Assembly: GCA_025210575.1 (NCBI GenBank)
Contig: JAOARK010000207.1
Coordinates: 1 to 19,985 of the forward strand
Source of the DNA: Schleiferiaceae bacterium
Lineage (GTDB): Bacteria > Bacteroidota > Bacteroidia > Flavobacteriales > Schleiferiaceae
Direction of reading: 5' to 3'
Length of the DNA stretch: 19,985 bases
The notes under the pieces are model-generated. The model worked only from the letters and a program-made list of their open reading frames with translations. It did no database searches and was not told the DNA's origin. The number at the start of each line of letters is the position of its first letter. Positions within the stretch are counted from its first letter, which is position 1. Positions 8,702 through 14,627 of this stretch are shown in pieces. A program made the translations under genes and the position numbers.

Positions 8702-9757
8702 ATGAAAAGAATAATTAAAAAGAATATACTAGCTGCAGTTGCAGTAGTTGGAATAGTTGGACAGGCGTTTGCGGGTAACCCGCAGCGTGCTGGTTCGGCC
8801 GGTGCATCAGAACTATTAATAAACCCATATGCTAGATCTTCGGGTTGGGCAGATGTAAGTTTAGGTGCGGTTAGAGGAAGTAATTCTTTCTTTGTGAACA
8901 TTGCTGGTTTATCATTTATTGAGAAGACTGACATTCGTTTCGAAAACACGCAGTGGTTAGTAAACACAGGTATTCAGATTAACTCTTTATCTTTTATTCA
9001 AAGAGTTAGTGATAACGGTGTACTTGGTGTTGCTATTAACGGATTTGACTATGGTGAGTGGGAAGTTACCACTGCTACGCAACCTGATGGAACTTCAGGG
9101 GTAATCAAGCCTACAGCAATCGTAATCAACATCGCTTATTCACAAAAGTTTACTGAGAGTATTTATGGAGGTATTAATATTAAAGCCTACAACTCTTCAA
9201 TCTCTAACATGAAGACAACTGGTCTTTGTTTTGATGCTGGAGTTCAATATATACCTGAGAATAATGATGCGTGGAAGTTCGGTATTACTTTAAAGAACAT
9301 TGGTCCTGCATTGAAGTATTCAGGTGATGGTTCTTCTGTGATTTTGCCGGTTCCAACGTTTGGTACTTCTTATACTCAAGCATGGGATGGTAAGACTGCA
9401 ACATTTGAATTGCCAACACAATTAGCAATGGGATTGTCTTATGACTTCACTTTAGCTGAAGATCATAGATTAACTGCTGCTGGTGCATTTACTTCAAACT
9501 CTTTTGAGAAAGATTTCTTTCAGGTAGGAGCTGAATATAGCTTTAAAGAAGTTTTTATGGTAAGAGGTGGTTATAAGATCTACAACCAAGGAGGTGATGA
9601 TCTTAGACCTGCATTAACTGGCTTAACGGCTGGTTTTACTGCACAGTTACCATTAAGTAAAGAAAATAAAGGTTCATTCTTAGGATTAGATTATTCATAT
9701 AGAGCTACAAACCCATTCCAGGGTGTTCATAGTGTAGGTATTATGGTAGGCTTCTAA
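8702..9757 (+). CDS. PorV/PorQ-family outer-membrane barrel protein
   Basis: The 351-aa protein starts at the ATG at 8702, because a clean signal peptide begins there (MKRIIKKNILAAVAVVGIVG, cleavage after AFA at 24). An in-frame ATG at 8672 would add ten polar residues and overlap the upstream gene. The mature N-terminus (GSAGASELLINPYARSSGWADVSLGA, split over residues 31-57, then FFVNIAGLSF) matches the PorV/PorQ (FadL-like) pattern of a conserved N-terminal segment before a beta-barrel. The barrel ends in VGIMVGF with a terminal Phe. PorV proteins shuttle T9SS cargo from the translocon to the attachment complex at the cell surface. The gene follows the giant secreted protein by 19 bases, so it may be a dedicated partner. 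It is probably not the housekeeping PorV, since the rest of the T9SS is absent here. Confidence 0.82.
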   Translation: MKRIIKKNILAAVAVVGIVGQAFAGNPQRAGSAGASELLINPYARSSGWADVSLGAVRGSNSFFVNIAGLSFIEKTDIRFENTQWLVNTGIQINSLSFIQRVSDNGVLGVAINGFDYGEWEVTTATQPDGTSGVIKPTAIVINIAYSQKFTESIYGGINIKAYNSSISNMKTTGLCFDAGVQYIPENNDAWKFGITLKNIGPALKYSGDGSSVILPVPTFGTSYTQAWDGKTATFELPTQLAMGLSYDFTLAEDHRLTAAGAFTSNSFEKDFFQVGAEYSFKEVFMVRGGYKIYNQGGDDLRPALTGLTAGFTAQLPLSKENKGSFLGLDYSYRATNPFQGVHSVGIMVGF

Positions 9758-9782
9758 TTACAAGAATTGAGGTTATAAGTTT

Positions 9783-9806
9783 AGGCGGCCTTGGCCGCCT
9801 TTTTTA
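9783..9806 (+). terminator. Intrinsic terminator of the receptor/secreted protein/PorV operon
   Basis: AGGCGGCC (9783-9790) and GGCCGCCT (9793-9800) form a very GC-rich stem with a tight loop, followed by a run of T to about 9805. It begins 25 bases after the PorV-like stop codon and closes the three-gene operon. Confidence 0.9.
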
Positions 9807-9818
9807 ATGTCTATTTTT

Positions 9819-9826
9819 TACATTTG
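9819..9826 (+). promoter_or_regulatory. Candidate -7 element of the greA promoter
   Basis: TACATTTG is an exact match to the Bacteroidota -7 consensus TAnnTTTG. A -33 element would fall in the T run of the upstream terminator and is not convincing. Transcription would begin near 9832, giving a leader of about 45 bases before greA. Confidence 0.4.
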
Positions 9827-9834
9827 TGAGTAAT

Positions 9835-9863
9835 TGAGGCCTTAGGGTCTCATTTTTTATTTT
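9835..9863 (+). terminator. Terminator-like hairpin in the greA leader
   Basis: TGAGGCC (9835-9841) pairs with GGTCTCA (9846-9852), with one G-U pair and a TTAG loop, followed by ATTTTTTATTTTAA-type sequence. The stem-plus-T-tract form is that of a weak intrinsic terminator. It lies downstream of the candidate -7 element and 15 bases before the greA start, so it could attenuate greA or catch read-through from upstream. Confidence 0.4.
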
Positions 9864-9877
9864 AATAGTTAGAGATT

Positions 9878-10351
9878 ATGTCGAAGATTCAATATTATAC
9901 GGAAGAGGGCTATAACAGTTTAAAGGAAGAATTAGAGCATTTAAAGAGTGTTGAACGCCCTAAGATTTCTCAACAAATAGCTGAAGCAAGAGATAAAGGC
10001 GACCTTTCGGAAAATGCTGAATATGATGCCGCCAAAGAGGCACAAGGATTGATGGAAATGCGCATCTCTCAAATGGAGGAGTTGATGGCGAATGCGCGTA
10101 TAATAGATGAATCACAATTAGATACATCTAAGGTATTGGTTCTAAGTAAAGTGAAGATTAGAAACCAAGCCAATAAGATGGAAATGACTTATACCTTAGT
10201 AAGTGAAAAAGAAGCAGATCTTAAAACAGGTAAAATCTCTGTTGAAAGTCCTATTGGTAAAGGATTATTAGGGAAATCAGTCGGAGATATTGCAGAGATC
10301 AAAGTTCCTCGTGGTATCATGAAGTTTGAGATTATTGATATCTCTAGATAA
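9878..10351 (+). CDS. greA: Transcription elongation factor GreA
   Basis: GreA rescues backtracked RNA polymerase by stimulating cleavage of the extruded 3' end of the transcript. At 157 residues it has the family's usual length. The N-terminal coiled coil (about 1-75) carries the diagnostic tip loop GDLSENAEYDAAKE at residues 41-54, where Asp42 and Glu45 correspond to the acidic residues that act at the polymerase active site. The C-terminal FKBP-like domain ends with SPIGKGLLGKSVGDIAEIKVP. The start ATG is preceded by AGAGATT. The stop overlaps the next gene's start codon by one base (TAATG), so the HIT-family gene is probably made by translational coupling. Confidence 0.97.
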   Translation: MSKIQYYTEEGYNSLKEELEHLKSVERPKISQQIAEARDKGDLSENAEYDAAKEAQGLMEMRISQMEELMANARIIDESQLDTSKVLVLSKVKIRNQANKMEMTYTLVSEKEADLKTGKISVESPIGKGLLGKSVGDIAEIKVPRGIMKFEIIDISR

Positions 10352-10746
10352 TGGCATCCATTTTCACAAAAATTGTAAACGGAGAGATTCCTTCGTATAA
10401 GGTAGCAGAGAATGAAGAATTCTTGGCTTTCTTGGATGTTTTTCCTATGCAAAAAGGACACACCTTAGTTATTCCTAAACAAGAGATAGACTACCTTTTT
10501 GATTTGGATAGTGAAACTTATGAGCGTCTTTGGGTCTTTACTAAAAAAGTAGCTCATGCTATTGATAAAACAATAGACTGTACGCGTGTTGGTGTAACCG
10601 TTTTAGGACTTGAAGTACCACATGCTCACATTCATCTTGTTCCTATAGTTACGGAAGGAGACTTGAGCTTTAGCAATCCGAAAAAGAAATTTACGGAAGA
10701 AGAATTCAAGAATATAGCCGCTACCATTTCGGCTGCAATCGACTAG
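10351..10746 (+). CDS. HIT-family nucleotide hydrolase
   Basis: This is a small cytosolic protein of 131 residues from the histidine triad superfamily, whose members hydrolyse or transfer nucleoside monophosphates from dinucleoside polyphosphates and phosphoramidates. The signature HAHIH lies at residues 91-95, preceded by VP and followed by LVP. His93, the middle residue, corresponds to the nucleophile. The N-terminus (SIFTKIVNGEIPSYKVAENEEFLAFLD) and GHTLVIPK are typical of the Hint branch. Its start codon shares one base with the greA stop codon, indicating one operon. Its stop shares the palindrome CTAG with the stop of the opposing ruvC gene, so there is no space for a separate terminator. 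The natural substrate is unknown. Confidence 0.93.
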   Translation: MASIFTKIVNGEIPSYKVAENEEFLAFLDVFPMQKGHTLVIPKQEIDYLFDLDSETYERLWVFTKKVAHAIDKTIDCTRVGVTVLGLEVPHAHIHLVPIVTEGDLSFSNPKKKFTEEEFKNIAATISAAID

Positions 10747-11297
10747 CCAATTCGATCGGGGTTTTCTTTTAAGAAGCTTTTCCAACCACTTTTAGAATTT
10801 GATATAAGCTGGCCATTCTTTGATTGTAGAAAATGGCAAGTTGCCACAGCTAGTCCGTCTGTAGCGTCTAGATACTTAGGTGGGTTCTTGAAGTTGTACA
10901 TGCTTTGAAGCATTCCTGATAACTGCTCCTTACTTGCGTTACCATTTCCAGTTACAGACATTTTAACTTTCTTAGGTAAATACTCAAATACAGGAATTGA
11001 ACGTGATAAAGCTGCAGCCATAGCGACTCCTTGGGCACGCCCTAATTTGAGCATACTCTGAACATTCTTTCCAAAAAACGGAGCTTCCAAAGCAACCTCA
11101 TCTGGATTGAATTCATCAATGATCATCAAGGTCTTTTCAAATATGGTCTTTAGTTTCAAATAATGATCACCAAGCTTGTTCAGGTGAACAACATCTAAGC
11201 AGAGCATATTTGGATTGTTTCCAGTGACTTTAATAACCCCATAACCCATGATGTTTGTTCCAGGATCAATGCCTAATATGATTCTTTCTTTGGCCAT
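10743..11297 (-). CDS. ruvC: Holliday junction resolvase RuvC
   Basis: RuvC is the endonuclease of the RuvABC complex and resolves four-way junctions during recombination and repair. At 184 residues the length is normal. The RNase H-like fold shows GIDPGT with Asp11, ALEAPFFGKN with Glu71, KLGRAQG at 84-90, and DATDGLAVATCH with Asp144 and Asp147, giving the catalytic acidic residues. I chose the ATG at 11297, because the only upstream alternative (TTG at 11306) adds three residues not expected in the family. The gene overlaps the 3' end of the HIT gene by 4 bases. It is divergent from the glycosyltransferase with about 40 bases between them. A TAnnTTTG match on the minus strand at 11304-11311 could place the start of transcription almost at the ATG. 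Confidence 0.96.
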   Translation of the reverse strand: MAKERIILGIDPGTNIMGYGVIKVTGNNPNMLCLDVVHLNKLGDHYLKLKTIFEKTLMIIDEFNPDEVALEAPFFGKNVQSMLKLGRAQGVAMAAALSRSIPVFEYLPKKVKMSVTGNGNASKEQLSGMLQSMYNFKNPPKYLDATDGLAVATCHFLQSKNGQLISNSKSGWKSFLKENPDRIG

Positions 11298-11339
11298 ACA
11301 AAACAAACATAGACCAATTTTGCATTAATTGCGGTGAAT

Positions 11340-12449
11340 ATGCATTTGCTTGTTAACATCGTATTATTTGTTGTCTACTCCCTCTATTCTGGGCTTACTC
11401 AATTAATCTTATCAGGGCTAAAGAAGAAGCCTGAATTGGCGGATCAGACAGAAGATTCTTATTCAGTTTCAATTTTGATCGCAGCTAGAAATGAAGTGCG
11501 AAATATTAGCAATACTCTAGATTCTATTATTAATTCAGATTTTTCAAAATCGAATTTTGAGATTGTTGTAGTTAATGATCATTCTGAAGATTTAACTGAA
11601 AAGATTGTAAGAGATTGGTCTGCAACCCACCCTGGAATCGATATTTCTGTTTATCTAAATGATGGCAAAGGGAAGAAGGAAGCAGTAAGAACGGGTGTTC
11701 TAGCGGCTAAGTATGATGTTGTATTACAAACGGATGCAGACTGTGCGGTTTCAAAGAACTGGATTAAAGCTATGACTATTCCTTTTGCGAATCGCAATGT
11801 AAATCTAGTAGCCGGCCCAGTTTTCTTTGTAAAGAAAAAATCGTTTTGGAATAAAATACAATACATCGAATTTCTTAGTCTTATAGCTAGTAGCATAGGA
11901 TTGAGCCGCATGGGCTGGCATGTGATGGCTAATGCAGCCAATTTGGCATTTAGAAAAGAGGTGTGGTTAGGTATAAGTAAAGACGAAAAGAGCAAGAGTG
12001 GAGATGATGTTTTTTTACTACAGCGGATTGCAAAACAAAATGAGAATGCTATTTGTTATTTAAGCGAGAATAATTCCGTGGTATACACCAATGGTTCTAG
12101 AAGCATTAAAGAGTTTATCGACCAAAGAGTGCGCTGGGCATCTAAAAGTGGCGAGTACCCAAGTAAAAACGCGAAATGGGTAGGAATTCTGGTGTTCCGT
12201 GTCAGTTTAGCGCAGCTATACATTTATGGTTTATGGATATCAGCATCTGGAAATGCCCTGCACCTTGTACTATTTTTCTCAAAGTTTGTTTTTGACTATT
12301 GGCTATTATCCAGGTTCAGCAAAGAGCAAGGAATTGCATTGTCACCATTAGCGGTGTTTTTTCTGTTTTTGATCTACCCTTTTTATTTCGTCTATGTAGG
12401 TGTATTAAGCTTGTTTTATAAACCCAAGTGGAAAGGTCGAAGTCTCTAG
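11340..12449 (+). CDS. Family 2 membrane glycosyltransferase
   Basis: This 369-aa protein should transfer a sugar from a nucleotide-sugar donor at the inner membrane. A membrane segment at about 2-25 precedes a GT-A catalytic domain at about 40-265. The domain shows VSILIAARNE, EIVVVNDHSED, the metal-binding DAD at 132-134, GDD at 221-223 (the acidic catalytic-base region) and QRVRW at 262-266. The last matches the Q-x-x-R-W motif of processive and ceramide-glucosyltransferase-like enzymes. Two or three C-terminal hydrophobic segments follow (about 285-365). An in-frame GTG at 11334 lies two codons upstream and could be the start instead. Acceptor and product are unknown. The gene is isolated between ruvC (divergent) and the mechanosensitive channel gene (convergent, 4-base overlap on a shared CTAG). 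Confidence 0.9.
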   Translation: MHLLVNIVLFVVYSLYSGLTQLILSGLKKKPELADQTEDSYSVSILIAARNEVRNISNTLDSIINSDFSKSNFEIVVVNDHSEDLTEKIVRDWSATHPGIDISVYLNDGKGKKEAVRTGVLAAKYDVVLQTDADCAVSKNWIKAMTIPFANRNVNLVAGPVFFVKKKSFWNKIQYIEFLSLIASSIGLSRMGWHVMANAANLAFRKEVWLGISKDEKSKSGDDVFLLQRIAKQNENAICYLSENNSVVYTNGSRSIKEFIDQRVRWASKSGEYPSKNAKWVGILVFRVSLAQLYIYGLWISASGNALHLVLFFSKFVFDYWLLSRFSKEQGIALSPLAVFFLFLIYPFYFVYVGVLSLFYKPKWKGRSL

Positions 12450-13735
12450 GCGTTTTTTGAACTGAGCTTTTCAAGTTCATAGCCGCCTGGGTTTTGATAA
12501 AGTCTTAAATCGAAGAAATGAGTTGCGGCAAACAAGTGATCAAAGATGTCCGCTTGAATGTCTTCGTAATTCGCCCAGACGATATCCGTAGAGAAACAAT
12601 AAACTTCAATAGGTAGTCCTTTTTCGGTAGGTTGCAACTGTCTTACCATCAACGAAAGATCTGAACTTACTTTAGGGTGATGCTTGAGATAGGCCAGAAC
12701 ATAAGCTCGATAAATACCAATATTAGTTTGGGTTCGTCCATTGATAGGTAATAAATCACTTCCTTCTATCTTTTCATTGAATGCCGATAATTCAGATTCT
12801 TTTTCAACCAGATAATCTTTGATCAAGTCTATTTTCTTAAGGCGATTGATCATTTCATCATTGGCAAATGAAATACTTCTGATATCAATAAGTATGTCTC
12901 TTTTAATTCTTCGTGCATTAGTTTCTTGCATCCCTCGCCAATTGACAAAGCTGTCGCTTACAAAGGCTACTGCAGGAACCGATGAAATGGTCTTATCCCA
13001 GTTTCTCACTTTTACCGTAGTTAGGTCAATGCTTACCACATCTCCGTCTACACCATATTTGTTAAATGTTATCCAATCCCCTTTATTGATCAGGTCGTAC
13101 ATGTTAATTTGGAAATTAGCCAGCAGACCTTTGATGGTATCTTGAAAAACCAAGATTAAAATAGCTGTTGCCCCAGCCATTCCCCCTAAGAGACCACCCA
13201 ACTTGATCTTGAACAAAATGGATATGACAATAAGAACCGATACGAAAATCACAAGTATGCGCATGACTTGAGAAATGGAGCGCATTTGTTGGTGATGAAG
13301 TTTACTGTTGTCATTTTCACTCAGGTTCTCAAGAGCCTTTAAAACCTTATTAATAACTACAGTTAGGAGAATAACAACGTAAACCTTGATGGCGGTATTC
13401 AAGAAATTTGAAATGGAATCAGGGAGTTCGTTGAATACAATGGGCAGCATGGCCTGTACGACTAATGCAGGAACTATATGGGCAATATTTCGAAACACCC
13501 TTTGCTCATAGAAATAATCATCCCAATGCGTTTTGGTTTTTTTAACCAGTTGTTGAATAACATTCAGGATGACCTTTCGGGTGACAAAATCTGTAATGAC
13601 AACGGCTAGAAGAATTACTAGGACATCGGCCGAGAAGCCAATAATGTCAACCACATATTCGTTCAAGCCTTTGTCAAAAAGCCAGTTTCTCAGCCAAAGC
13701 CCGAAATCGTACTTGGCATATTCATTTTCCTGCAT
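12446..13735 (-). CDS. MscS-family mechanosensitive channel (YbdG/MscM type)
   Basis: The 429-aa inner-membrane channel is expected to open on membrane tension and release solutes during osmotic down-shock. Membrane segments are predicted at about 28-52, 84-101, 113-134, 156-175 and 180-207. The last is the glycine/alanine-rich pore helix (GGLLGGMAGATAILILVF). The cytosolic beta domain has KGDWITFNKYGVDGDVV and LTTVKVRNWDKTISSVP at about 218-254. The C-terminal part (TNIGIYRAYV, LSLMVRQLQPTEKGLPIEVY, IQADIFDHLFA) closely resembles E. coli YbdG as I remember its sequence, more than MscS itself. It begins 13 bases after the DUF4249 gene, so it may be transcribed from the TonB receptor operon, though a functional link is not evident. 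Confidence 0.93.
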   Translation of the reverse strand: MQENEYAKYDFGLWLRNWLFDKGLNEYVVDIIGFSADVLVILLAVVITDFVTRKVILNVIQQLVKKTKTHWDDYFYEQRVFRNIAHIVPALVVQAMLPIVFNELPDSISNFLNTAIKVYVVILLTVVINKVLKALENLSENDNSKLHHQQMRSISQVMRILVIFVSVLIVISILFKIKLGGLLGGMAGATAILILVFQDTIKGLLANFQINMYDLINKGDWITFNKYGVDGDVVSIDLTTVKVRNWDKTISSVPAVAFVSDSFVNWRGMQETNARRIKRDILIDIRSISFANDEMINRLKKIDLIKDYLVEKESELSAFNEKIEGSDLLPINGRTQTNIGIYRAYVLAYLKHHPKVSSDLSLMVRQLQPTEKGLPIEVYCFSTDIVWANYEDIQADIFDHLFAATHFFDLRLYQNPGGYELEKLSSKNA

Positions 13736-13748
13736 GAAACAAAAATAA

Positions 13749-14624
13749 CTATTGCACCGTGTACTCTACCGTGTAGATTCCTGACGCTGCAAAATACCCC
13801 AATGCAGTTCTCTCCGGTGAGGTAATTCCCTTAATGTTTCCTTCTAGAAGTGCTGGAGGCGGATCAAATAATCCTCCCGTTTGAGAAGTTTGTTGTTGAA
13901 CCAAAAGCAAATAGTTTTGGTAGTCATTAGACAATGATGAGTGTTCTATTTTCCAGGGTTGACCCACTTTTGCCGGTTGACCATTTGCCTGAATTGCAGG
14001 TAACCTGAGAGGGACGGTAACATCATTCGTAAAAGTGTAGCCATCAAAGAACTCATCGTCAAAAGCTACAATTGCGCCACCTCCAGAAAATAAAGTGTCA
14101 TTTCTCCATGTTCTAATTCTATACCTATCTCCAACTCCAACAGGATCTTGAAATTCATAAAAAATGTAAATCCCTTCATCTTGAAAAGGAGGATTCGCCT
14201 GCAAGTAATCTTGATAAATGGTGTCGATCGGAGCAGTAGGTTTAAGTAACTCATCAACCGAAGCCCACGTTGTATTGCCCAATTCTGGATGATCCGCAGG
14301 AACAGTAACCTCTACTCGGTATGTTTTTCCAACGGTGCCAACAAAAGACGATCTATAAATTTCTGCAGTGTCCTGTGTTAAGGTTGAAACCTGCACATCA
14401 TCCTCAAATAGTAAGACAGTAGCATTTGCGATTCTTGGATTATCTCCATCCTCAAAAATGGGTGCTGATTCTAGTACATCTACCCAAACAGGAATGGAAT
14501 CAGTAATTCTACCGTTAATGATGATTAGTTTTTCTCCTTCTGGGATATCAATTTGAACAATGTCTGTACAGCTCGCAAGGCTGGCAACAAAAAGTACGGG
14601 AAGTATATAATTTAAAATTTTCAT
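13749..14624 (-). CDS. DUF4249 lipoprotein, partner of TonB-dependent receptor
   Basis: The protein has 291 residues. A hydrophobic N-terminus ends in the lipobox LASC (Cys19), so it is a predicted outer-membrane lipoprotein. The sequence then fits the DUF4249 family: IDIPEGEKLIIINGRITD near the start, a beta-rich region with VGKTYRVEV, GDRYRIRTWRNDTLF in the middle, and a C-terminal part with a long NDYQNYLLLVQQQ helix and SPERTALGYFAASGI. DUF4249 genes often follow TonB-dependent receptors with carboxypeptidase-like N-domains, as here. The start codon is three bases after the receptor's stop codon, so the two are almost certainly co-expressed. By analogy with SusCD it may cover or load the receptor, but that is inference. 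Confidence 0.88.
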   Translation of the reverse strand: MKILNYILPVLFVASLASCTDIVQIDIPEGEKLIIINGRITDSIPVWVDVLESAPIFEDGDNPRIANATVLLFEDDVQVSTLTQDTAEIYRSSFVGTVGKTYRVEVTVPADHPELGNTTWASVDELLKPTAPIDTIYQDYLQANPPFQDEGIYIFYEFQDPVGVGDRYRIRTWRNDTLFSGGGAIVAFDDEFFDGYTFTNDVTVPLRLPAIQANGQPAKVGQPWKIEHSSLSNDYQNYLLLVQQQTSQTGGLFDPPPALLEGNIKGITSPERTALGYFAASGIYTVEYTVQ

Positions 14625-14627
14625 GAT

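Noticed and set aside
8668..8967. A 99-codon open frame on the minus strand opposite the start of the PorV-like gene
   Set aside because: It is fully antisense to a well-supported signal peptide and barrel start, its product has no recognisable domain, and its length is within chance for this composition.
951..9757. Polysaccharide utilisation locus
   Set aside because: There is no SusD homologue, glycoside hydrolase or sensor/regulator; the receptor's partners point to T9SS-related export instead.
11298..11306. TTG start three codons upstream for ruvC
   Set aside because: The family normally begins directly before the first catalytic strand (MAKERIILGID here), and the extra residues add nothing recognisable.
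12448..12488. Nested inverted repeat (AGGCG/CGCCT outside, TGAACT/AGTTCA inside) at the end of the channel gene
   Set aside because: The six-T run precedes rather than follows the inner stem on the plus strand, and on the minus strand the hairpin is followed by A residues. It lies in coding sequence and does not have terminator form.
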